Positions 1-7,050 of a stretch of 64,000 bases of DNA are shown here, piece after piece (the first letter of the stretch is position 1; the number at the start of each line of letters is the position of its first letter). The position numbers and the translations under genes were made by a program. This DNA comes from Fibrobacter sp. UWH6. GTDB taxonomy: Bacteria > Fibrobacterota > Fibrobacteria > Fibrobacterales > Fibrobacteraceae. Where the stretch lies: contig NZ_FRAX01000013.1 of NCBI RefSeq assembly GCF_900142465.1, forward strand, positions 1 to 64,000, read 5' to 3'. The notes beneath the pieces were generated by a model. The model was given only the letters and a program-made list of their open reading frames with translations, was not told where the DNA came from and searched no databases.

Positions 1-22
1 TTGCAATTTAGTTATCCTAGCT

Positions 23-46
23 GGCTCCCATCTGGGGGCCTTTTTT
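23..46 (+). terminator. Rho-independent terminator of a gene to the left of the window
   Basis: GGCTCCC, ATCT loop, GGGGGCC, then six T. The T run lies on the plus strand, so it would end a plus-strand transcript coming from outside the window. The minus-strand DUF1016 fragment stops next to it. Confidence 0.7.
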
Positions 47-53
47 GCATCCT

Positions 54-902
54 TCAGATTCCGCTCGGATTATGCATTTGCAAATAGAATTCGGGGTTCC
101 TCTTGCCTACATATTCCGGCTTAAATTCACCCACTTTCAAATCAATTGCCACCAAACATTTCAGTTGCCTATGGAAGAAAAGCATATCTACCCTGCTTGC
201 TTTCCCGTTGAATTCCAGCTCATGCTGATTTCCAATAAAGGCAAAGCCCTTTCCAAGTTCCAAAAGGAACTGTCTAACCTTTTCAACAAGTTTTCGTTCC
301 AGTTCCAACTCCATTACCGGCTCTGTAATTCCAAGGAAACCCAAGTTATAAGTGCTGCGAAATGCTTCGTTCGCAAATTCCGCCTGACCTTCGGGCAACG
401 TGTCCTTGAAGTTGTTTTGAGGGCGGTTAAGAGCAGCACGTTCATACATTTGCATTTTCACGGCGTTTATCAGCAAATCACGCGTCCATCCCTTGGCAAC
501 GCACTCCGAGGCGTAAAAAAGGATTTGGTTGTCGTCATCTGTAGTCCGCATCAATTGCAAAATATGTCCCCATGGCAAAAGTGCAACAGCCTGTTGCACT
601 TTTGAATTGCTTTTAGAAAAACGTTCGTAAAATTTTTTCATATTCCAAAGGTTTCTCGGGGCCACCCCCATATCCGGAAAATGTTCCTTTAAATCTACAG
701 AAAGGCGGCGAACAACGGAATTTCCATGCTTACTATCGAGCTTGCGCTCATGTAGCATTTTCCCAATTTCCCAGTAAGCAGCATTTTCACCAACATTTAG
801 TTGACGTGCAACATTTACACGAGCCTGTTTAATTACTGCAACAGCCTGTTGCAGAATTTCACCATATTCAGATTCTACCTGCAAAACAATCTTTTTTGTC
901 AT
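54..902 (-). pseudogene. DUF1016 / YhcG-type PD-(D/E)XK nuclease, C-terminally truncated
   Basis: About 282 residues from an ATG at 902 preceded by GGAG; a longer upstream start is possible but has no such site. The N-terminal helical DUF1016 domain shows the family pattern of an NVGENAAYWEIGKML stretch, and the C-terminal nuclease half contains RVDMLFF and AIDLKVGEFKPEYVGK. Full-length relatives continue past this point with the rest of the nuclease fold (usually 330-380 residues). Here the family sequence ends at EYVGK and is followed by about 17 unrelated residues and a stop beside a terminator, so the end of the nuclease domain is missing. Family members sit in restriction and defence islands, as this one does. 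What is seen: a truncated reading frame. What is inferred: probable loss of function. Confidence 0.75.
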
Positions 903-1257
903 AATATTCTCCGTACGTTTAAACCACCATTTCCCCACGCCGGGAAAATGGTCGATAGCATTCTTTTTGATTATAAAGATGTTCCCTACATTGCGTAGAG
1001 ATTGGAGGTTCTAGCCACATTGTTGGCGAGGGTCTTCCTCGGCGTTACCTGGCGCGATGCACATTTCGGCGATCTCACGCTCTTGAGCAGGCTGCGTCTC
1101 CTGCCAGCTATCCAACAACATCAACCAGATGGTTAATGAACCTTGCCGCGAATGCACGTACGGACTTTTGCAAGTCTATGTCGACTGTCGCAAGGAGTGA
1201 TGAATCATGGAATAAATATAATTAAAGATTTTGACAGTAAAGTGTCAAAAACTTTCT

Positions 1258-1393
1258 TCGGGCGGCCCGGCGCAGAAAGCGCCGTCACGCTCTATTTTAT
1301 GGGGCTATTACATAGCCCTCATAAAACGGAGCCTCCCCGCCTACCGCATACCAGTAATGCAAAAAAGGCGGATGAGTCTCCGCCCCAAGGGGC
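1258..1393. repeat. Dispersed hairpin repeat, copy A
   Basis: About 135 bp related to 13400-13538. Both copies begin GGGCGGCCCGGC, then a small hairpin (GGCGC/GCGCC here, GGCAC/GTGCC in copy B), then GCTCTATTT, a second inverted repeat (TTTTATG/CATAAAA here, TTTCATG/CATGAAA in B), then ACGGAGCC and finally GTCTCCGCCCCAAGG. Stem changes are compensated in both hairpins. Read on the minus strand, GGCGGA-TCCGCC followed by T7 in this copy looks like a terminator. It could be a small mobile or structured-RNA element; its orientation is unknown. Confidence 0.6.
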
Positions 1394-1602
1394 CACGATC
1401 GTTGCCGCGATGCGGGAAGAGAACGCAACAACATGGAAAATGAATTCTTTGAGAGAAAAAACACACCCCTTGCACAGGCAAAAAGTTTTGTGTATCTTTT
1501 AGGGTGAATGAGTAATCCCCATGCGTGGGGCAAGTAAAACTCTCTGCTTGACGTCGTCGCCTTAGTTCATGACCTGACGATCAACGTAGGGCACTTGATA
1601 TT

Positions 1603-1618
1603 ATGTCAAAAATGACAT
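1603..1618. promoter_or_regulatory. Palindromic operator candidate ATGTCA-N4-TGACAT
   Basis: Perfect 6-bp arms with a 4-bp AAAA spacer, just upstream of the toxin remnant and antitoxin. Xre/HigA-type antitoxins usually repress their own operon through such dyads, so this is a natural candidate site. That role is inferred from position. Confidence 0.45.
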
Positions 1619-1625
1619 ATATTTA

Positions 1626-1780
1626 ATGAGTTCCAAACATAAACCTTTGGCATGGCTGATTGTTCAGCCAAAATCTCCACCATTGTCACAAAAGGCGAGA
1701 ATTACAAGAAAACGAATAAAACTCCACAGGACGTGATAAATCTCTGCAAGAAGAGGCTTGCTGCATACGACGCAAAGTGA
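1626..1780 (+). pseudogene. RelE/HigB-type toxin remnant
   Basis: Two pieces of a type II toxin survive in different frames. From the ATG at 1626 the first codons read KPLAWL, a typical N-terminal stretch of phage-type HigB toxins. From the ATG at 1652, in another frame, 42 residues end in KKTNKTPQDVINLCKKRL and AAYDAK, the usual RelE/HigB C-terminal helix. Most of the RNase core between them is gone (family length about 100-120 residues). The stop at 1778 overlaps the antitoxin start, preserving the usual toxin-then-antitoxin coupling. I infer that an internal deletion killed the toxin and left the antitoxin. Confidence 0.65.
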
Positions 1781-2097
1781 GGCTATATGAAAAGGCGAAA
1801 AAAGAAAGACTTGAAAAAAAAGGCTGGAAGGTCGGTGATATAGATGAAATTCTAGACCTAAACGAAGCTGAAATGGCCATTATCGAAATGAAAGTTGCAC
1901 TTGCTAAGGCCCTGGTAGAAAAACGGAAGAAGAACGGTCTATCTCAAGAAGAAGTGGCAAGGATATCAGGAACAAGCCAATCGCGCTTGGCAAAAATGGA
2001 AAAAGCGAACGCCAGCGTCTCCCTAGAGCTGATGATACGTGTGCTGTTTTCAATGGGTTCCAGCAAGAAAGAACTCCTAAAAACCATGGCCGGATAG
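1777..2097 (+). CDS. Xre-family antitoxin (HigA-like helix-turn-helix protein)
   Basis: 106 residues from a GTG at 1777 that overlaps the stop of the toxin remnant (GTGA). The N-terminal part (KKGWKVGDIDEILDL, then EMAIIEMKVALAKAL) is the pattern of antitoxins that pair with RelE/HigB toxins. The HTH spans roughly residues 50-85, with GLSQEEVARISGTSQSRLAK as the recognition unit and a conserved SVSLELMIRVL helix. Such proteins neutralise the toxin and repress the operon; the dyad at 1603-1618 is a likely site. The partner is broken, so this is now an orphan antitoxin. Family and fold are clear; present role is uncertain. Confidence 0.85.
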   Translation: MRLYEKAKKERLEKKGWKVGDIDEILDLNEAEMAIIEMKVALAKALVEKRKKNGLSQEEVARISGTSQSRLAKMEKANASVSLELMIRVLFSMGSSKKELLKTMAG

Positions 2098-2112
2098 TAT
2101 GTCGACAGTGTT

Positions 2113-2168
2113 GAAAAAAAGACCCACCGTGGTCCGCTCTTATCGCTAAGATCGCGTGGTGGGCTTGC
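2113..2168 (-). terminator. Terminator of the exonuclease gene
   Basis: On the minus strand GCCCACC and GGTGGG arms enclose a long loop and are followed by seven T, right after the stop of the gene at 2208. Confidence 0.6.
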
Positions 2169-2207
2169 AAACAGTTTTACGAGGCTTATTCCTTGGCTGA
2201 TGAAATC

Positions 2208-3236
2208 CTAATGACGAGCAGCCAATTCAGCCTTTATTCCTCTTAAAGAAGATGATTTCGGCTCAATAAATTTTTTCGTATCAATATCAGGAATATTGCG
2301 GCCTTGTTTTTCCAGCGAGAAAGAGTCTAAACCCCGATCCTTCAACAACTCATTTAAATGAACATTCTTTCGTTGTGGCGCACCGTCATCTGGATTAATA
2401 AAAGTTTCGCCATCGGGATAAACAACGATTACATCCGAACCATTCTCCAAACAAAGTTTTGCTCCGTTCTCGTAGAATAGCTTTGTCAAGGCAAAACACC
2501 GATCAATATCATATTCAGCACTGATTATGAAACGAAAGGACCCCTCTAGTTTATTGGATTTAGGGCGTTCACAGATTTTACCATAATAATCCAACATCTT
2601 AACTAACACGTGCTTCCGATAAACTCGAAGTCTTCTTTCAAAACAGGCTGTTTTTACGGATTCAATACAATCATGCATTCCTGCTGCAGAATTGGCCTTT
2701 TTCTGCGTTTTTTCGAAACAGGCCTTGAACAGTCGCATGGTGGCCATGGCATCATCGCAGCTCTTATGCCATGTGAGATCAGAAACATCTACACCCATTT
2801 GAGATAGGGATCCTTCCAAGCTTGCAGAAATCCCCATATAAGTTTTTAAAAAACTACGAATATCAAAAGTTTCAAACCTTATTGAAGCAAGATCATATCG
2901 TTTACACGTGTTTAGCAGATAATCAATATCATGGGCTACAGCAAAGCCAACCACCAGGGCTTTGGGTGTCAAAAGGATTTTCTTAATAATTTCGTACTGC
3001 TTGGGGAAATTAGGCTGTCTTTTAAACTCATTCTTCGAATAACCCAACCTGCAGTCAGAATCTTCCCAAAAAAGTTTTTTATTGAATCCGGCCTCTGGAT
3101 TAATCAAAATGTCCCTAGATTCCAACACATTGAACTTTAAGTCCGTAATGACATAACCAAAAGAACAAATGGCGCTATAATCGCGCGTGCGCTTGGCACA
3201 TTCAATATCAAAGAAAACAAGTTTTTCAAGAGCCAT
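2208..3236 (-). CDS. DEDDh 3'-5' exonuclease (DnaQ-like) with extra C-terminal region
   Basis: 342 residues from the ATG at 3236 (residues MALEKLVFFDIEC); a TTG start further upstream is less likely. The exonuclease fold covers about residues 1-180: FFDIEC gives the DxE metal ligands, VGFAVAHDIDYLL gives the second Asp, and WHKSCDDAMATMRLF gives the His...Asp of the DEDDh class. About 160 residues follow with an INPDDGAP segment that I do not recognise as a named domain. These enzymes trim DNA or RNA from the 3' end. The gene stands alone between two terminators next to an SMC-like ATPase, which suggests a defence or repair job, but the substrate cannot be told from sequence. Confidence 0.8.
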   Translation of the reverse strand: MALEKLVFFDIECAKRTRDYSAICSFGYVITDLKFNVLESRDILINPEAGFNKKLFWEDSDCRLGYSKNEFKRQPNFPKQYEIIKKILLTPKALVVGFAVAHDIDYLLNTCKRYDLASIRFETFDIRSFLKTYMGISASLEGSLSQMGVDVSDLTWHKSCDDAMATMRLFKACFEKTQKKANSAAGMHDCIESVKTACFERRLRVYRKHVLVKMLDYYGKICERPKSNKLEGSFRFIISAEYDIDRCFALTKLFYENGAKLCLENGSDVIVVYPDGETFINPDDGAPQRKNVHLNELLKDRGLDSFSLEKQGRNIPDIDTKKFIEPKSSSLRGIKAELAARH

Positions 3237-3297
3237 GGGGAAAGAACCTAAACTGTACAAAAAATAGATATTGCGAATCGTTTGCAATTATTTCAAA

Positions 3298-3333
3298 TAA
3301 AAAGCAACTCTTATATGAGAGTTACTTTTTATT
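3298..3333. terminator. Bidirectional terminator
   Basis: AACTCT-TATATG-AGAGTT hairpin flanked by A-rich and T-rich sides, directly after the stop of the ATPase gene at 3350. It separates that gene from the exonuclease gene. Confidence 0.7.
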
Positions 3334-3349
3334 ATTCATTACAGAGGCG

Positions 3350-4948
3350 CTAGATCGTTGTCACTACTAAACCACGAGCAATGGAAACGAGTTTATCCAA
3401 AGATTGTTTAAGTTCTTCTTTGGTGAAAGGGATGTTATAATTATTTTCTGGATGATGTATGCAATTTCTAACATACGTCTGCAATGTCACAGGACAAGCA
3501 GGTTGAACATTACCCCTATAAATTCGAATCCAATTCTTATTTTTGATGCAACCTTTATTCTCTAACCACGCTTCAAAATTTTTCTCCTGTTCATATTTAG
3601 CATCCTCCGTCATTGCCTGCGCCTGCAGATATCCATAAAGTTCATTATGAAATTCCGTTGATATATCCCCAAAAGCGTTATAGTTCGCCTCATTCAAAGA
3701 TGGTGTCGGAAGACAATTGGAAACAAAAGGAATAACATCTAAATTTCCCTCAACCTTCGCTATCATTCTTAAATTCGAAAAATCTAGGTTTTTGACAATT
3801 TCTGAACTATGCGTGGTAATTAGCACCTGAGTCCTTGATTCATTCGCAAGCTGTTTTAAAGCTTGTACAAGCATTACTTGATGCTCTTTGTGCTGAGACG
3901 TTTCTGGTTCTTCTATTGCATAGATAACATCAGTATAATGATTCTCAACTTTTCTTCGTTCCGCTTCAGCTCTGAAGAAATTAAGAAGAACTAACCTTTT
4001 AACCCCACTTCCTCGTTTATTAATAGAAATATCGTTATCTCCAGAAATAGACAATCCCTTATACACATCAGTCCATTTCAAACTATCTACAGATGGTATT
4101 TTAGGATGCAAGCTTTCAGAAATTTCTTCTGACATTTCTCTCAGTTTAGCCAACGTCAAATTTGCGACACTCTGTACTTTAGCACGGACTCTTTCGTCAA
4201 TTTCAGCTAACGCATTTTGAATAGAAGGTTCTCTAAAAATTTCACGAATTGCAGCTTTTAATGGATCCTGAACTTCATCGTCACTGTCACTATTTTTTCT
4301 ATCTGATTGGAACAAAGAGTATAAAGGCAAATAATCATGCAATCTGTCCCAGACACCCTTTATATCACCATCTTTAGACGAAACATCAATTGGAGTATAT
4401 TGACATCTTAAATCATTTGCATAATAGGTCCAAATAGCGGCACGCATTTCCGCATTTATAGACTTATTGCATTCAATACCCAATTTTTCAATTATTTTCT
4501 TTAAACCCTCATTTTTTCGTTGTAATAAGTCACGGCATTCTGGATTACTTGGATGATTCGCATTTATAAAGACTTTGATTGAAGTCGCCTTTGAATCCCC
4601 ATTCTTGAACACTTTCAATACATCTAAATTACCATCTTCGTCCAATAAATATTCTTCACTAAGTTTTGTTTCAAAGGTTCCGTCCAAAACAACTGTTTCC
4701 GGCAATTCAGTAAAGATCGCCCCTATTTTAACATCTGTATCGCCGTTTTGTAAATTTTCAACATTCACATCCGTTTTATCAATCTTTATCACGCCTTTGC
4801 CATCATTAAAAAATATGTCCAAGGCTTCCATAATTGTTGATTTACCAATGTCATTTTTACCAACAAGCGCTGTCAAATCTGAAACATCAATGGAGACCCT
4901 GTTTTTATAGCCTCGAAAATTTTCAATGTAGACAGTTTTCAACCTCAT
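3350..4948 (-). CDS. SMC/OLD-like AAA ATPase (AAA_15 type)
   Basis: 532 residues, ATG preceded by GGAG at good spacing. The N terminus reads MRLKTVYIENFRGYKN with Walker A GKNDIGKST at about 30-38. An ABC-type signature (RGSGVKRLVLLN, about 315-326), Walker B (VIYAIEEPE) and H-loop (TTHSSE) follow, so this is a RecF/SMC-class head. No TOPRIM nuclease motif is visible, unlike classic OLD proteins. The last 80 residues carry RNCIHHPEN, a pattern seen at the end of several defence-associated ATPases. In known systems such ATPases work with a separate effector nuclease. Here no obvious partner follows, because a terminator separates it from the exonuclease. Fold confident, system unnamed. Confidence 0.85.
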   Translation of the reverse strand: MRLKTVYIENFRGYKNRVSIDVSDLTALVGKNDIGKSTIMEALDIFFNDGKGVIKIDKTDVNVENLQNGDTDVKIGAIFTELPETVVLDGTFETKLSEEYLLDEDGNLDVLKVFKNGDSKATSIKVFINANHPSNPECRDLLQRKNEGLKKIIEKLGIECNKSINAEMRAAIWTYYANDLRCQYTPIDVSSKDGDIKGVWDRLHDYLPLYSLFQSDRKNSDSDDEVQDPLKAAIREIFREPSIQNALAEIDERVRAKVQSVANLTLAKLREMSEEISESLHPKIPSVDSLKWTDVYKGLSISGDNDISINKRGSGVKRLVLLNFFRAEAERRKVENHYTDVIYAIEEPETSQHKEHQVMLVQALKQLANESRTQVLITTHSSEIVKNLDFSNLRMIAKVEGNLDVIPFVSNCLPTPSLNEANYNAFGDISTEFHNELYGYLQAQAMTEDAKYEQEKNFEAWLENKGCIKNKNWIRIYRGNVQPACPVTLQTYVRNCIHHPENNYNIPFTKEELKQSLDKLVSIARGLVVTTI

Positions 4949-5108
4949 TTTAGTCTCCTTTTTTTACATATCCCAAACACCGGATCGTTCAATCCGTTTC
5001 AAAACAAATTCAGAAATTTTAATTGAATTTAAAATCCCCCAAAAATGTTTCCTAACTTGGGAGAAAAGATAACACTTTTTTATGTAATCCAACACAAATG
5101 GGGCGTAA

Positions 5109-5130
5109 ACACTCGTAAAAAAGTGTAACT
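5109..5130. promoter_or_regulatory. ACACTCGT...AGTGT dyad, copy 1
   Basis: AACACTCGTAAAAAAGTGTA with 5-bp arms, about 40 bp before the start at 5168. The same arms and loop start recur at 10127-10150. Could be an operator shared by two island genes; function inferred only from recurrence and position. Confidence 0.3.
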
Positions 5131-5167
5131 TTTAAGTGTATTTGATTATGTAGGTGAAAGGGTTGTA

Positions 5168-6592
5168 ATGCGATTATCATACGATTTTAGCGGACTGTTT
5201 GATTGCTCTGCCGATAAGACACGTGATTTGCCGGAAGAATTCAAGGTAAAAGCCAAGAAATTCTTTTGGACTTTCGATAAGGTTTCCGTTTTTCCGGAAT
5301 TGGAAATTCCTGTATTTTTCAATGACTTTTTTGAATACTTACAATCACCAGATGTCTTGCCGAGCCTAAAGCGTTACCAAAAGGTATTCGTCTTCCCATT
5401 TTATTATCAAAAATTCAAAGAGAAAGCTGCTGACGAAGTAAATCGCAGAAGCCTGTATATGGGTTTTGAAGGCTGCATTCCTGAGTTCAATACAGAACAA
5501 ATGACGGATCGTCGCCGTAGAGAATATGTGCAGGAGTTTCGAAAAGGGGAATGGCCGGATATCAAAAATCCCCTAGACATTTTTGGCGACGCGGAGTCCG
5601 ACAACATATTCAAAAGGATATTTCAGTTCATTTATGCAGCATCTGTTTTTATTCGGTATTGCGACGAATCTCGCATCGATTTTGACCTTCTTGGAAGCAT
5701 CAGCTTTTCAAAGGATCCCGAGCAATCGTCCAATCGGTTCAAGAATGTACCATTTGCAGTGAATGAAGCAAACACTCCACTGATTATTGATTTTTTCTTC
5801 CCCATAATACAGGAAAAATCTTTTGACCATCTCGGAATAGATGCCCAGTTAAATTTATTATTTACTCGTAAGTTGGCAAGCAACTTTACGAAATGCGAGC
5901 GAAGCCATATTTTCCAAGAATGTATAGCAAAGGTGTTCTTGCCAGCCTGGAACCAGAAGAAGAAAATATTTCACGAGCGAAAGGGCTTTAAGACAAAACT
6001 ATCTACGCTGTTTAAGGAACTATTATTTAGAGCACGTTTTTACGGAATAATTGCGACACCCTACATTGACTTGGTGGATGACGAGTCCTCTTATCCTGAC
6101 GCAGTCATGGCAAAGCTGGAATTGTCCCATTTGAGCTACCGCAATAATTCCCTCCTCGATACAAATAAGTTCATCAAGAGATCTAGATCAACGTATTCCA
6201 TGCGTTTAAAAGGAACTCCCCTAAAAAACGACCAGAATGATGAGGAAAAAAATATTTTGTCACTTGTAAAGATGCCCAAAATCTTACAATTTTTGAGCTA
6301 CATCTCTGAGCAACGTTCCTTTATAGAAAATCAGATTTCATTAGAAAATGCAAATCGTGAGGAAGTGTATAATTTTTTGTATAACACCCTTACAGAAAAT
6401 TTCCAAGACGTAAGGGAATTTCTGCAAACGAACAAGGCAAAGTTCACTAATATGAATTCGGAAAGATGGATGTTCCCTACGTTAATGGACAGACTCATGT
6501 ATTTTAGATTCCTAACTTATGGTGATTTTGTAGAAGTATCAAAAATCAACCTGGATGTTCCGGAATTCATCAATTGGGCGCTAAAAAAGTAA
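5168..6592 (+). CDS. Unknown 474-residue protein of the defence island
   Basis: Starts at an ATG with AAGGG eight bases upstream, the only long plus-strand gene in the first 24 kb. I do not recognise a domain. The protein is rich in Phe, Lys and Asn, has no signal peptide or clear membrane segment, and looks soluble and mostly helical. Notable stretches are FFWTFDKVSVFPE near residue 35, RRRREYVQEF near 115, and a C-terminal DRLMYFRFLTYGDFVEV. No nuclease, helicase or transferase motif is obvious. It is followed by a terminator at 6649-6682 and sits between an SMC-like ATPase and an McrC-like nuclease on the opposite strand, so a defence role is a guess from neighbourhood only. Confidence 0.75.
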   Translation: MRLSYDFSGLFDCSADKTRDLPEEFKVKAKKFFWTFDKVSVFPELEIPVFFNDFFEYLQSPDVLPSLKRYQKVFVFPFYYQKFKEKAADEVNRRSLYMGFEGCIPEFNTEQMTDRRRREYVQEFRKGEWPDIKNPLDIFGDAESDNIFKRIFQFIYAASVFIRYCDESRIDFDLLGSISFSKDPEQSSNRFKNVPFAVNEANTPLIIDFFFPIIQEKSFDHLGIDAQLNLLFTRKLASNFTKCERSHIFQECIAKVFLPAWNQKKKIFHERKGFKTKLSTLFKELLFRARFYGIIATPYIDLVDDESSYPDAVMAKLELSHLSYRNNSLLDTNKFIKRSRSTYSMRLKGTPLKNDQNDEEKNILSLVKMPKILQFLSYISEQRSFIENQISLENANREEVYNFLYNTLTENFQDVREFLQTNKAKFTNMNSERWMFPTLMDRLMYFRFLTYGDFVEVSKINLDVPEFINWALKK

Positions 6593-6634
6593 CGACCACA
6601 AAATCTTTGCTATTTTGTTAACGACCACAAAATT
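6590..6634. repeat. Short direct repeat TAACGACCACAAAAT
   Basis: Two copies of the 15-mer TAACGACCACAAAAT lie about 30 bp apart right at and after the stop codon of the preceding gene. No function can be assigned. Confidence 0.6.
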
Positions 6635-6648
6635 GGTTCTGATTTGAA

Positions 6649-6682
6649 ACCCATCTTCCCTAGAAGATGGGGTTTTCTTAAT
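6649..6682. terminator. Terminator after the 5168-6592 gene
   Basis: CCCATCTTC and GAAGATGGG arms around CCTA, followed by GTTTTCTT. The A-rich 5' side could allow it to work in both directions. Confidence 0.65.
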
Positions 6683-6747
6683 CTACATTACTCCTTGCGC
6701 AAAGCTTTGGCAATTAAAACATACAACATGCTTTATAGGAGTAAAAC

Positions 6748-6894
6748 ATGCCTAACAAAACTCAAGCAAATCTCGACCATCATGCAAACCAGATGAATCC
6801 TAATAACCAAGCTTATCAGGACCGCATGAACAATCATTCCAATCAGTTGAATCCCAATAATTGGCGTTACCAGCCGCCTAAGGGAGGAAAGTAA
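6748..6894 (+). CDS. 48-residue protein with tandem HxNQxNPNN motifs
   Basis: Too short for routine gene finding but well supported: ATG at 6748 with AGGAG at 6738-6742, and a second small gene follows one base after the stop. The peptide contains the same motif twice: HANQMNPNNQAYQDRM and HSNQLNPNNWRYQPPK. Small bacterial proteins with an ANQMNPNN..AY pattern are widespread and mostly uncharacterised. The C terminus is PPKGGK. The next peptide ends PPGGGK, so the two share their tail. Lys, Asn and Gln dominate and there is no hydrophobic core, so it is probably unstructured or nucleic-acid binding. Function unknown. Confidence 0.7.
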   Translation: MPNKTQANLDHHANQMNPNNQAYQDRMNNHSNQLNPNNWRYQPPKGGK

Positions 6895-6895
6895 T

Positions 6896-6979
6896 ATGAA
6901 TCTCGAAAACGGACCTTCTACAACAGGCAAAAAATCAGGTGGCGGTCGCGGAAACAACCCGCCTGGTGGAGGTAAATAA
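6896..6979 (+). CDS. 27-residue Gly-rich peptide ending PPGGGK
   Basis: ATG at 6896 lies one base after the stop of the 48-residue gene, and its ribosome site GGAGG is inside the last codons of that gene, so the pair should be translated together. The peptide is Gly/Asn/Lys-rich with a Ser-Gly-Gly-Gly run and ends NPPGGGK, echoing the PPKGGK end of its neighbour. It is followed by a hairpin. No known family is recognised. The overlap of signals and shared tail argue that it is real, but conservation cannot be tested here. Confidence 0.5.
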   Translation: MNLENGPSTTGKKSGGGRGNNPPGGGK

Positions 6980-7002
6980 AAAATCTCGCAGCATCCCTCA
7001 AT

Positions 7003-7038
7003 GATGGGGCGGAGCCTTTCATAGGCTTCGTCCTATTT
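7003..7038 (+). terminator. Probable terminator after the two small genes
   Basis: GGCGGAGCC and GGCTTCGTCC can pair imperfectly around TTTCATA, followed by TATTTT. Confidence 0.4.
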
Positions 7039-7050
7039 TACACAACCGTT

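Larger units (their letters stand above)
903..1625. other. Gene-poor stretch of about 720 bp
   Basis: No convincing gene. Open frames here are short and lack ribosome sites. The only clear structure is the hairpin repeat copy at 1258-1393 and the palindrome at 1603-1618, listed separately. The left part (960-1200) may be decayed coding sequence but I could not identify it. Confidence 0.6.

Noticed and set aside
1143-1502. 119-residue plus-strand frame and 78-residue minus-strand frame over the hairpin repeat
   Set aside because: They lie across the hairpin element, lack ribosome sites, and their partial similarity to frames over copy B is explained by the shared DNA.
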